DNA from: an uncultured Bacilli bacterium
Lineage (GTDB): Bacteria > Bacillota_I > Bacilli_A > RF39 > UBA660
Assembly (NCBI GenBank): GCA_949505625.1
Contig: CATBQD010000011.1
Coordinates: 1 to 57,598, forward strand
Length of the DNA stretch: 57,598 nt
Reading direction: 5' to 3'
The translations under genes were made by a program, and so were the position numbers. Below, in pieces: positions 1 through 7,656 of the stretch; the first letter of the stretch is position 1, and every line of letters begins with the position of its first letter. The notes under the pieces are model-generated. The model saw only the letters and a list, made by a program, of their open reading frames with translations. It made no database searches and was not told the DNA's origin.

Positions 1-30
1 CTGGAGTTCTGACGTGTGCTCTTCCGATCT
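1..30. other. Sequencing adapter at left contig end
   Basis: These 30 bases match the reverse complement of the Illumina TruSeq read-2 adapter core (ending CTCTTCCGATCT), with one base differing from the sequence I remember. They are the exact reverse complement of 57558-57587. They are library-derived rather than genomic, and any translation through them is spurious. Confidence 0.95.
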
Positions 31-296
31 TCTAGAAATTTTCCAACTGTTACATTATCAACGACATAGTTATATCCTACATCATATATATTTTCTGTCT
101 TAATGGTTGTAAATCGTCCTTCTTCTTGACATTTTTTAAGTTCTTTATAATTGGTTGCTACACAGGTACCTTTAAAGGTTCCAATGGCTTGTTTATGAAA
201 AACAATTAGTGGAGAAAACATTATTATGGTTAATACAAGATATAAAAGTGTTTTTCTTATGCCTTTCTTTTTAATTATCTCTTTAAATTCTTTCAT
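31..296 (-). CDS. Hypothetical single-pass membrane protein, 3' end missing
   Basis: The reading frame starts at an ATG at 296 and runs leftward into the adapter, so about 88 residues remain and the C-terminus is lost. A GAGGGGA ribosome-binding site lies six bases upstream of the ATG. The first 12 residues are basic (KEFKEIIKKKGIRK). One hydrophobic segment follows (about residues 15-32, LLYLVLTIIMFSPLIVF), and the rest is predicted to be extracytoplasmic, with two cysteines (about residues 44 and 55). I do not recognise the family. A cleaved signal peptide is less likely because no clear cleavage site follows the hydrophobic stretch. A TATAAT element lies about 25 nt upstream. Confidence 0.6.
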
Positions 297-370
297 ATAA
301 ATCCCCTCTCATAGAATAGTCGTATTTATTATATCATATTTTTTTATGAAGAACAAAAAAGAAATTATTC

Positions 371-1402
371 TCATAATTTCTTTAATGCATTTGCTTGATA
401 ATACCCTGTTGTTCCTGTTTCATTTCCGATACGATATGGGTATTGAGCTTTAGTGTCAATTGAAAGTACTTTTCTTTTATAACCAATTCCCCAAGCGATT
501 TTTCCACTTCCATCTTTTGAGGCTCGACCTGGTGCAATAATGGTAACATTATCTCCTACTGAAAGCTCATTTCCTGTTATCAAGGCTAAATCGTTTTCAC
601 TTACCCAACCTAATCCGTTATTAATGTTATATGGCTTTGTTGCATTAGCTTGGTTATTTACTCTACTAATAATTGCTTTTAAATTACTTCTACTTTGTCC
701 TGGCCCATTTCCATAACTATCTTTGTATAATGTTCCTGTAAATAAAACATTGTCTCCTACTTTAAACTTTCTACTCGGTTCTTTATCGTTTAAGTGATTT
801 AGTCCTTTTTCTCTTATTAATTTTGGATAATCTTTATATGCGATATCTCCATCTACAAAGCCATCAATTCCTGAGATTGTCAATTTTGAGGTGTATTGCC
901 ACATTCCAAATGGTTTTGTATATGTTGGTTCACTACTCCATTGCGCTAACCAATGGTCGAATTTATCTAGTTTGGGGCTATTTAATCGATTTACAAACCA
1001 ATCTAAGTTGGCATATATTCCCACATAATAACCTGCTTCTTCCATTCTTTGACAGTAGTGATAAACAATGTCGTTTAATGTTTCTAGTGGTAATTTTTTC
1101 TGAACTTCACTTTCGACATCTAAAAAGATTGGATATTCTATTTTTTTCCCTTTTATTAAACGTAATGTGTGCTCTACTTCACTATCTGCTTCTTCAATTG
1201 TTGTAGCATAACTATATAAGTAAACTCCATAAGGTATATTGAAACGTTTGCATTCTTCTGTATTTCTTGCATATTTATTATCATCTTGTGAAGTTAGATT
1301 TCCACCAAAACCACATCTTATGATCGCAAAATCGATTTCATTTTTAGCTTGTTCCCAGTTCATATTTCCTTGATAACTAGAAACATCAATTCCTTTTGCC
1401 AT
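371..1402 (-). CDS. GH25 lysozyme with C-terminal SH3-like repeats
   Basis: A glycoside hydrolase family 25 muramidase of 343 aa that would cleave the glycan backbone of peptidoglycan. The N-terminal domain (about 1-205) opens with GIDVSSYQG, and the acidic residues typical of the family are visible as D6 and the D95-x-E97 pair (FLDVE). From about residue 215, two related modules (each starting F/S-VGDNV and ending in a GW or GYY segment) look like SH3b-type wall-binding repeats. The start is placed at the ATG at 1402 because AAAGGAGGG sits five bases before it; the in-frame ATG 18 bases upstream lies in front of that site. There is no signal peptide, as in phage endolysins, so export or release is unexplained. 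The gene stands alone. Confidence 0.9.
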   Translation of the reverse strand: MAKGIDVSSYQGNMNWEQAKNEIDFAIIRCGFGGNLTSQDDNKYARNTEECKRFNIPYGVYLYSYATTIEEADSEVEHTLRLIKGKKIEYPIFLDVESEVQKKLPLETLNDIVYHYCQRMEEAGYYVGIYANLDWFVNRLNSPKLDKFDHWLAQWSSEPTYTKPFGMWQYTSKLTISGIDGFVDGDIAYKDYPKLIREKGLNHLNDKEPSRKFKVGDNVLFTGTLYKDSYGNGPGQSRSNLKAIISRVNNQANATKPYNINNGLGWVSENDLALITGNELSVGDNVTIIAPGRASKDGSGKIAWGIGYKRKVLSIDTKAQYPYRIGNETGTTGYYQANALKKL

Positions 1403-1465
1403 ATTTTCCCTCCTTTCCATTTATTTTATGAATAGATAAAATTATGAAATAACGAAATAGACTAA

Positions 1466-1491
1466 AAAAAGAGAATAAAAATTCTCTTTTT
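1466..1491 (-). terminator. Intrinsic terminator of the large pseudopilin gene
   Basis: Perfect 11-bp stem (AAAAAGAGAAT / ATTCTCTTTTT) with a 4-nt loop and T-runs on both sides. It overlaps the stop codon of the gene ending at 1490 and is probably bidirectional. Confidence 0.85.
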
Positions 1492-2911
1492 AAGAAAGTG
1501 ATAATAGAAAGGGTTTTTCTTTTGTTCCAGTTCCATCTAAATCAGCATTTGTAATGCGAACATTAGATTTTAAATATACAACCGGACGAACATCATGTAG
1601 TAATGTTACAGAACCTGTATCAGTTGAAATACGGATGGAACCTGCATCATTGATTGTATAGGCGTATGGTGCTTCTTTATTATCTGGGGTAATTGTCCAT
1701 TGCTCAGCTGTTTTAGTAAACAACCAGTTGCTTTGTTTACAAGCGTCGTTCCAGTCGAAGATGGTGGCTGTATCGCAAACCGTATTTGTACTATCTGTTG
1801 CATATGCATAATCACTTGGATACATTAGTCCAACAGCACCATTCCAAGTAGTCGGATTTGAACCATATACAACAGTGTTCCGTTCAGATTCATACATTTT
1901 TGCTCTTGTAATCTTAGCTGTTGTTTCTCCACCCAAATGCCATAGATGATCTGCATCTATTAAGGCTTTACTAGTTTGATCAATACTATTAAAATAAGTG
2001 CCATTTAGTTCGTTTTTTAAAGAACTAGTGGCCCAATTATTAACTGCAGTGGTATTCCAAGCTTTTGAACCAAGACTTTCTACTCTAATGATTTTCATTT
2101 GTCCATCAAATGTACCAATAATTCTCCAAAGTTCGTTGTTAAAGCTTACATAATTATTTGGATCAACACCAGTCAATCTTTTATTTCCAACAGCATCTTC
2201 TGCTACAGATCCTTGCTCTCCAGCATCATTGTTTTCGATTACGTCTTCTATTTTAATTTCTTCTTCAATGATAATTGTTTTATCCGCTGATGAAGTGATT
2301 GTTCCATTTTTATTAACAGAACAAGTAATAACGTGAGTTCCAACTGTTAGTACGTTAGTGTTTGTAATAATTACATTGTTTTGACTTGTGTTTTTACATG
2401 TAACAGTAGCATTTGGAACGTTAAAATAATCAAGTATTACTCGGTCACTACCTAGTAAGAGTTTCGCTGAAGTATTTGATTTTACTGTAATCGGAGTATC
2501 ATCAAATCCACAGGTTTTAGAGTCATATTTAATCAATTTAATATTGGTCTCTTTTGCATCTTTTATAGCACACCATTCATTATTGTGGATTGCGAGTGTG
2601 ATCTCACCATCTTTATTAATGGATAAAAATCCCCCTTTTGGTTGTTCTCCATTATAAGATAACTCGTTAGTAGTTCCAGATTCAAAAGAGAAAAGACGAT
2701 TTTCTATTTCCTTATTATCTAACATGTTAGACATGAAATAGGCTTCTGCACTCTCCATAATTCCATAAGCACTATCTTGAAAAGCGCTTTTTCTAGCTTT
2801 TTCTATAATGTTTAAGATAATTGGCGTTGCAATTAATGCAATGATCGCAAGAATTACAATAACTGCTAACAATTCTATTAAAGTAAACGCTTTTTGTTTT
2901 TGATTTCCCAT
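1490..2911 (-). CDS. Type IV pilin-like (pseudopilin) protein with large C-terminal domain
   Basis: A 473-aa protein with a class III prepilin leader: a short basic N-terminus, then AFTLIELLAVIVILAIIAL, with the conserved glutamate five residues into the mature protein. The alpha-1 helix runs to about residue 65. The middle (about 130-215) is beta-rich with cysteines and looks Ig-like. The C-terminal part (about 235-473, starting near the NNELWRIIG motif and containing RPVVYLKS) resembles domains on extended pilin-like proteins of gut Bacillota; its function is unknown. It would need a prepilin peptidase and an assembly ATPase, neither of which is in this window. The gene is monocistronic, with its own promoter and terminator. 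It could be a minor adhesive pilin, but I cannot assign a ligand. Confidence 0.8.
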   Translation of the reverse strand: MGNQKQKAFTLIELLAVIVILAIIALIATPIILNIIEKARKSAFQDSAYGIMESAEAYFMSNMLDNKEIENRLFSFESGTTNELSYNGEQPKGGFLSINKDGEITLAIHNNEWCAIKDAKETNIKLIKYDSKTCGFDDTPITVKSNTSAKLLLGSDRVILDYFNVPNATVTCKNTSQNNVIITNTNVLTVGTHVITCSVNKNGTITSSADKTIIIEEEIKIEDVIENNDAGEQGSVAEDAVGNKRLTGVDPNNYVSFNNELWRIIGTFDGQMKIIRVESLGSKAWNTTAVNNWATSSLKNELNGTYFNSIDQTSKALIDADHLWHLGGETTAKITRAKMYESERNTVVYGSNPTTWNGAVGLMYPSDYAYATDSTNTVCDTATIFDWNDACKQSNWLFTKTAEQWTITPDNKEAPYAYTINDAGSIRISTDTGSVTLLHDVRPVVYLKSNVRITNADLDGTGTKEKPFLLSLS

Positions 2912-2936
2912 AATACATTCCTTCTATCTTATTGTC

Positions 2937-2965
2937 ATTATAGCATATTATTGGTTTATTTGAAA
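2937..2965 (-). promoter_or_regulatory. Putative sigma-A promoter of the large pseudopilin gene
   Basis: TTTCAA, 17-bp spacer, TATAAT on the minus strand, 26 bp upstream of the ATG at 2911. The -10 is perfect and the -35 matches at 4 of 6 positions. Confidence 0.55.
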
Positions 2966-3019
2966 TAAAAAAAGAAAAAAAGAACATTATAATTGACATG
3001 AGGTATTTCTATATAAAAA

Positions 3020-3037
3020 AAGAGAATTTCTTCTCTT
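3020..3037 (-). terminator. Intrinsic terminator of uppP
   Basis: AAGAGAA / TTCTCTT stem with a 4-nt loop, followed on the minus strand by seven T. It contains part of the uppP stop codon. Confidence 0.8.
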
Positions 3038-3851
3038 AAAAAATGGTCATTGCAATCACAATGATGGCAAGTATAATACGATACCACATAAAAATCTTAA
3101 AGTCATGTTTCTTTAAATATTTTAATAGGAATTCAATACATAAAAGTCCTGCTATGAAAGCTACTAAAATGCCAACAATAAATATATTTGTGTTTGCGCC
3201 TATAATGGTCCATGTTTCGCTTTTTAATAAATGTAGAGTTACAGCTCCTAAAACAACAGGCGCAGATAAATAAAAGGAAAATTTAGCTGCATCCTCTCTA
3301 TTTAATTTTAATGTTCTTGCTGCTGCTATTGTAGTCCCGCTTCTAGAAAAACCTGGAATCAGGGCGAATACTTGAGAACATCCAATTAAAAATGCTTGTT
3401 TCCAATTCATTTGTTCAATTGAGTTTGTTTGCTTTGATACTTTGTCTGCTAAATAAATGATAATTCCCATAAACGCCAAAGCACAAGCAATTAAAATATA
3501 ATTTGTTCGAATTGCATTTTCAATGACATCTTCAAATAGAACGCCTGCAATCGCAGCTGGTATGGTCGCAATAACTAAAAACCATAATACTTTTCCATCT
3601 TTATCTTTAATTCCTTTGGTAAATCCTTTGGCAATCATTGTAATGAAATCTTTAAAGAAATAGATACCAATAGCAAGTAACGTTCCTAAATGAAGCGCAA
3701 TATCTAGACAAAGCGCTACATTTTCATTAATTCCATTTCCGATTCCGAATACATCTCTAAAAATAATCAAATGTGCAGAAGAAGAAATCGGTAAAAATTC
3801 TGCAATTCCTTGAACAATTCCTAAAATGACAATTTCTAATATTCCCATCAT
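3036..3851 (-). CDS. uppP: Undecaprenyl-diphosphatase (BacA/UppP family)
   Basis: An integral membrane phosphatase of 271 aa that dephosphorylates undecaprenyl pyrophosphate, recycling the lipid carrier for peptidoglycan and other wall polymers; in several bacteria it confers bacitracin tolerance. Both family signatures are present: the N-terminal GIVQGIAEFLPISSSAH region with its glutamates, and PGFSRSGTT near residue 175. About eight membrane segments are visible and the length is normal. GGAGG lies four bases before the first ATG and seven before the second, so the start may be either of two adjacent Met codons. The putative promoter carries a 7-bp inverted repeat (3884-3902), so this gene may be separately regulated from gmk upstream. 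Confidence 0.95.
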   Translation of the reverse strand: MMGILEIVILGIVQGIAEFLPISSSAHLIIFRDVFGIGNGINENVALCLDIALHLGTLLAIGIYFFKDFITMIAKGFTKGIKDKDGKVLWFLVIATIPAAIAGVLFEDVIENAIRTNYILIACALAFMGIIIYLADKVSKQTNSIEQMNWKQAFLIGCSQVFALIPGFSRSGTTIAAARTLKLNREDAAKFSFYLSAPVVLGAVTLHLLKSETWTIIGANTNIFIVGILVAFIAGLLCIEFLLKYLKKHDFKIFMWYRIILAIIVIAMTIF

Positions 3852-3873
3852 GTTTCCTCCAATTCTAATAATA

Positions 3874-3902
3874 ATTATATCAGTTCTAAATTCATTTTAG
3901 AA
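3874..3902 (-). promoter_or_regulatory. Putative uppP promoter with dyad symmetry
   Basis: TATAAT on the minus strand at 3874-3879 and a weak -35 (TTCTAA, 3897-3902). The perfect inverted repeat TTCTAAA-5 nt-TTTAGAA (3884-3902) covers the -35 and most of the spacer and has no T-run after it. It could be an operator. Confidence 0.4.
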
Positions 3903-3906
3903 GTTT

Positions 3907-4584
3907 TTAATCTAAATTCATTGGTTCATTTGTAAATACTTTATCTTCTCTTAATAATTCATGCATATATTCTTCTTCGTTTTTTAATGAAACTTCTTCT
4001 ATTCTATCGACTCTACATTTTTCGGCTTTGATGATAGAAAGTACTTTATCAGCCGCTATTTCAATTTCATCATTTACAACAACATAGTTGTATTTTGTTA
4101 CTTCGTTTATTTCTTTATAAGCAATTTTAAATCGTTCTAATATTTTCTCTTTTGTATCGGTTCCTCTACATTCAAGTCTTCTTTTTAGTTCTTTTAAAGA
4201 TGGAGGCATAATAAAAATGCAAAGTGCTTCAGGTATTAATTTTTTAACGTTCATTGCACCTTCTATTTCAATTTCTAAAATAACATCTTGTCCTTTGTCT
4301 AAATGTTCTTGAATTTGTTTTTTTGGCGTACCATAATAATTTCCTGCATAGTTCGTATATTCTAAAAAATAATTTTCGTTCAACTTTTCTTCAAATTCTT
4401 CTTTTGATAAGAAATAATAAGTGATTCCTTCTTTATCGTTTGCACGCGGTTTTCTTGTAGTAGCAGAAATAGATACCCATAAGTTTTCATTTTGTTTTTT
4501 CATTTCTTCAATAACAGAGCCTTTTCCAGCTCCAGAAGGCGCTGAAATGATAACTAAAATTCCTTGTTTCTTTGATTTTATCAT
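3907..4584 (-). CDS. gmk: Guanylate kinase
   Basis: Converts GMP and ATP to GDP and ADP, an essential step of guanine nucleotide supply. The P-loop is clear near residues 14-21 (SAPSGAGKGS), followed by the GMP-binding segment (STTRKPR-type, here ATTRKPRANDKEG) and a YYGTPKKQI motif. At 225 aa it is about 20 residues longer than the usual Gmk; the extra residues form an acidic, charged C-terminal tail (EEVSLKNEEEYMHELLRED). The start follows a GAGAGGGGA site. In many Bacilli gmk is followed by rpoZ and coaBC; here the neighbours are uppP and a radical SAM gene, so that context is not conserved. Confidence 0.95.
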   Translation of the reverse strand: MIKSKKQGILVIISAPSGAGKGSVIEEMKKQNENLWVSISATTRKPRANDKEGITYYFLSKEEFEEKLNENYFLEYTNYAGNYYGTPKKQIQEHLDKGQDVILEIEIEGAMNVKKLIPEALCIFIMPPSLKELKRRLECRGTDTKEKILERFKIAYKEINEVTKYNYVVVNDEIEIAADKVLSIIKAEKCRVDRIEEVSLKNEEEYMHELLREDKVFTNEPMNLD

Positions 4585-4633
4585 AAAAATTCCCCTCTCT
4601 TTGTTACCACATTATAACATATTTTAAAGAAAA

Positions 4634-4650
4634 AGAACTAAAAAAGTTCT
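4634..4650 (-). terminator. Intrinsic terminator of the SPL-type gene
   Basis: AGAACT / AGTTCT stem with an A-rich loop, followed on the minus strand by TTTTCTTT. The stop codon of the gene ending at 4638 lies inside the stem. Confidence 0.75.
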
Positions 4651-5528
4651 AATTGTTTCTTCTCTTTTTTTTGAGGAACATATTTTTGATAATTTCTGTT
4701 GATATGATATTCCTTTTCTAAAGAGTTTAAAAGCTGATAGAGTTGTACTTTATATTCTTTCATTCGCTCTTTGTTATGATATAAATTCCAAATAGCTTCA
4801 TATTTATCTGGAAATGTTTGTTTTAAAAAGTGAAAAAAATCTGTTTTGGTTGTTCCTCTTAAATTTAATAACCCTGTTATCATATAATCAATTTGACATT
4901 TAGAAGCTATTTCAAAAATATTTTTTAAATTATTTCTAGTTGCAGTTATATAAGGAATGATAGGCATTAAATGCCAGCCAACCGTTAAACCAGCTTCTTT
5001 TAATGTTTGAATTGTTTTCATTCTCAATTTGATAGAAGAAGCATTTGGTTCTAAAATAGAAGCTAGATTTTGGTCTAGTGTTGTAATGGTACAAGCAATT
5101 TGTACTCCTGCTACATCAGATAATTCTTTTAACAGGTCTATATCTCTTAAAATAAGAGAGGATTTTGTACTAATAATCGCTGGAGTTTTGTATTTGATAA
5201 GAAGTCTTAATATTTTAGGCATTAACTTCTTTTCCTTTTCAATAGGCTGATAACTATCTGTAATACCACCTAAGTTAATAACATCTCTTTTCCAACTTTT
5301 GCTACTGAGTTTTTTCTCTAACTCTTCTACGATATTTTCTTTGATATAAATGTGATTGAAAAACTGATTATCTTCTAAATATTTATGAGAATATTTGGCG
5401 AAGCAATAAACACAACAATGTTCGCATCCTCTATATATGTTTAAATCATAATGGTATGGTAAAAAACTGTTAATTTTATTTAAAGCACTTTTACAAGTAA
5501 TTGTTTGATAACTAAACTTATCATCCAT
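4638..5528 (-). CDS. SPL-family radical SAM protein (COG1533-like), SOS-promoted
   Basis: A 296-aa radical SAM protein of the spore photoproduct lyase-like family. The cluster-binding motif is C35-x3-C39-x2-C42 (GCEHCCVYCFAKYSH). Further family features are a DSYQPIEK segment, a ST(K)S strand and GWHLMPIIPY. The substrate is not established; true spore photoproduct lyase repairs DNA, but most members of this family are uncharacterised. The start is the ATG at 5528: a GGTGAT site precedes it, while the two upstream in-frame starts fall at or before the transcription start implied by the promoter at 5545-5573. That promoter holds a LexA box, which makes a DNA-damage role plausible. Single gene, own terminator. 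Confidence 0.85.
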   Translation of the reverse strand: MDDKFSYQTITCKSALNKINSFLPYHYDLNIYRGCEHCCVYCFAKYSHKYLEDNQFFNHIYIKENIVEELEKKLSSKSWKRDVINLGGITDSYQPIEKEKKLMPKILRLLIKYKTPAIISTKSSLILRDIDLLKELSDVAGVQIACTITTLDQNLASILEPNASSIKLRMKTIQTLKEAGLTVGWHLMPIIPYITATRNNLKNIFEIASKCQIDYMITGLLNLRGTTKTDFFHFLKQTFPDKYEAIWNLYHNKERMKEYKVQLYQLLNSLEKEYHINRNYQKYVPQKKEKKQLELF

Positions 5529-5544
5529 AGATATCACCATATTT

Positions 5545-5573
5545 ATTATATAACGAACATAAGTTCTTATCAA
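5545..5573 (-). promoter_or_regulatory. SOS promoter with LexA box (CGAACATAAGTTCT)
   Basis: TTGATA, 17-bp spacer, TATAAT on the minus strand. The spacer holds 5554-5567, which matches the Gram-positive LexA consensus CGAAC-N4-GTTCG in 9 of 10 fixed positions. The layout is the same as at 30259-30287, where the box is perfect and lexA is adjacent. Confidence 0.85.
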
Positions 5574-5576
5574 TGA

Positions 5577-6239
5577 TTATTTTATAGTTTTCTGAAATTG
5601 TTTTACTGCGCTACTAGCTTCTAAATATGTGAGTAGTTGCTCTATCATATCATAAGTTAAACTTTTGGCATTCATTGCAGGATGTTTTAATTTTTCATAA
5701 TCGAATTCATTACTACCTGGCATGCTGCATTCTAAAATTAGAGTTCTAAATTGCTTTAATAATAAATTTAATTGGTTTTTGTTTTGAAATAATCTTATAT
5801 TATCTCCATCTGTATCAATGATTTGTACATTCCCATTTTCGTCTAAAATAAGATTTTCATAAAATAAATCTTCTAAAACTAATCCATTGGTTGTTAATTC
5901 TTGCAAGTTTTGATTAAGGTCTCTTAATTTTTGAATTCTGTTTTTTAGTTCTGAATGATACAAGGATTCAAAAGAAGCTGCTTGTTCAAAAGGATATAAG
6001 ATTGCACCTATAAATTGAGAATTAAAATAAATTGCGCCTAATGGTAGTTTTGTTCGTTTCATTTTAGGCTGAAATGAAATAATTTGTTCTAATCTAGTAT
6101 CACTATAAATATAGGGATTATGATAAAGCTTATAGATTCCACTTTTTACTTTATATAAATTTCCTTCACTCCCACTATAATCTGGTTTTCTAGCTAATAA
6201 CTCCATAAATTCTTCTTTAGAAAGTTCTACTTTTTCCAT
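5577..6239 (-). CDS. Kinase-fold protein (putative)
   Basis: A 220-aa protein with the outline of a protein-kinase/aminoglycoside-kinase fold. Near residue 25 there is a glycine-containing nucleotide loop and a candidate ATP-binding lysine (SEGNLYKVKSGIYKLY). A catalytic-loop-like segment is followed by a metal-binding DFG-like motif (ENLILDENGNVQIIDTDGD, about residues 140-158). The classical HRD histidine is not visible (LEDLFYENL occupies that place), so activity is uncertain. No transmembrane helix is seen. The start at 6239 follows AGGAAGTGA; a longer frame would begin inside the -35 element at 6291-6296. I cannot name a substrate. Confidence 0.55.
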   Translation of the reverse strand: MEKVELSKEEFMELLARKPDYSGSEGNLYKVKSGIYKLYHNPYIYSDTRLEQIISFQPKMKRTKLPLGAIYFNSQFIGAILYPFEQAASFESLYHSELKNRIQKLRDLNQNLQELTTNGLVLEDLFYENLILDENGNVQIIDTDGDNIRLFQNKNQLNLLLKQFRTLILECSMPGSNEFDYEKLKHPAMNAKSLTYDMIEQLLTYLEASSAVKQFQKTIK

Positions 6240-6267
6240 CTCATTCACTTCCTTTTTTAGGAAGGTT

Positions 6268-6296
6268 ATTGTATCAATAATGATAAAGTTTGTCAA
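6268..6296 (-). promoter_or_regulatory. Sigma-A promoter of the kinase-like gene
   Basis: TTGACA, 17-bp spacer, TACAAT on the minus strand, 28 bp upstream of the ATG at 6239. It lies back to back with the promoter at 6306-6334. Confidence 0.75.
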
Positions 6297-6305
6297 AACA
6301 TATTT

Positions 6306-6334
6306 TTGACTATTTCATTCTTTTATTATATGAT
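6306..6334 (+). promoter_or_regulatory. Sigma-A promoter of the papain-like membrane protein gene
   Basis: TTGACT, 17-bp spacer, TATGAT on the plus strand, 23 bp upstream of the ATG at 6358, which is preceded by a weak TTGGAG site. Confidence 0.75.
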
Positions 6335-6357
6335 ATATAGTAATTGGAGTTGGTAGT

Positions 6358-7656
6358 ATGCTTGCCAAAAGTATTAATGCAACTACCCTATTATTAAATG
6401 GAATTACATTTATTATTTTAGGAGTTTGTTTATTTTTTATCAACAATTTAACTTTGAAGATATTACTTTTTATCTTTGCAGGATTAACCATTTTATTTGG
6501 ATTTTTTTCTATTTTAAAATTATTATGGGAAAAACAAGTAAAAAATGCTTGGGTTTCAATTATGAATGGTGTTCAAGATATTGTTATAGGTATTTTAATA
6601 TTTACTTTTTCTGACTTTATTTTACATAGTTTTGGAGTTTGCTTTGGTCTTTATTTATTGCTTCATACTATCATCAATAGCATTGAATATTTTATTTATA
6701 GAAAATACCACATTAAAGGAAGATTACGAATTATTTTAAACATTTTATTTTTAATTCTATTTCTGATTCCCTTATTATTTAATCAAGAACAAAATATTCA
6801 AGTGACCTCTATTATTTTAGGGATTTATTTGATTGGATATGGAGTTACTAAAATCACTGATTTTTTTACAGTTTTAATTCCGATTCGAACAACTAATAGG
6901 ATTAAACAACAAATTCAAATTCCGCTTCCTGTTATTTTTAATGCTTTTATTCCAAGAAGATTAATTACTTTGGTCAATGAAATGCTGGAAGTAGAAAATG
7001 ATAAATTGAACTATCAAAAACAATCTATGACTCCTGATATTTATGTTTTGATTCATTTGGCTAAAAATGGAACTGCCGCTATGGGTCATATGGAAATCGC
7101 ATTTGAAGATAAGATTTATTCTTATGGCAATTATGATATGCATTCAAGAAGTTTGTTTGATGCAGTTGGTGATGGGGTTATTTTAGTAGCTGATAAGGAA
7201 AAGTATATTGAATATATGGTTGATAAAAAAGAACGTTATTTGGTAGAGTTTGGCCTTAGTTTAACAAATAAAGAGAAGAAAGTGGCAAAGGAACAAATTG
7301 AAAAATTGATTTCAACAAATACAACTCCTTATTACTCAGATTTAGAGTTGGCTGAAAAAGGCTTACTTCCAAATGGAGATTATTCAGATATGTCGAGTGA
7401 AATTTATAAATATGCAAATGGAGTATTTTATAAGATTACAAAAGGAAAATATAGAAAGTTTTTTGTTCTAAAAACAAATTGTGCAATGGTAGCTCAATAT
7501 GTGTTAAGTTCGATTGGAAAACAAATCTTATGTGTGAATGGAATTATTACTCCTGGTGCATATTATGATTATTTAAATGCACGTTTTAAGTTAAAAAATA
7601 CCAATGTAATTAGTAGAAAAGTTTATACAAGAAAGGATTTTAATGATGAAAAATAA
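6358..7656 (+). CDS. Membrane protein: DUF308-like N-terminus fused to permuted papain-like (YiiX/LRAT-type) domain
   Basis: A 432-aa protein in two parts. Residues 1-175 hold about six transmembrane helices with the even spacing of the DUF308/HdeD family. After a linker, residues 225-425 look like a circularly permuted papain-fold (NlpC/P60-related) domain: a histidine in AMGHMEIAF (H244) precedes the nucleophile-like cysteine in LKTNCAMVAQYVL (C375), the order expected for the permuted YiiX/LRAT/DUF4105 group. Such domains act as amidases or acyltransferases on peptides or lipids. Placement of the domain in cytosol or outside is not settled by sequence. It overlaps the next gene by 14 bp, indicating co-translation. 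Assignment is from motif pattern only. Confidence 0.6.
   Translation: MLAKSINATTLLLNGITFIILGVCLFFINNLTLKILLFIFAGLTILFGFFSILKLLWEKQVKNAWVSIMNGVQDIVIGILIFTFSDFILHSFGVCFGLYLLLHTIINSIEYFIYRKYHIKGRLRIILNILFLILFLIPLLFNQEQNIQVTSIILGIYLIGYGVTKITDFFTVLIPIRTTNRIKQQIQIPLPVIFNAFIPRRLITLVNEMLEVENDKLNYQKQSMTPDIYVLIHLAKNGTAAMGHMEIAFEDKIYSYGNYDMHSRSLFDAVGDGVILVADKEKYIEYMVDKKERYLVEFGLSLTNKEKKVAKEQIEKLISTNTTPYYSDLELAEKGLLPNGDYSDMSSEIYKYANGVFYKITKGKYRKFFVLKTNCAMVAQYVLSSIGKQILCVNGIITPGAYYDYLNARFKLKNTNVISRKVYTRKDFNDEK

Noticed and set aside
4638-5573. Longer start for the SPL-type protein (15 extra residues)
   Set aside because: The extra codons lie across the promoter -35, LexA box and -10, upstream of or at the expected transcript start, and have no ribosome-binding site.
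5577-6296. Longer start for the kinase-like protein (19 extra residues)
   Set aside because: It begins inside the -35 element at 6291-6296; AGGAAGTGA marks the ATG at 6239.
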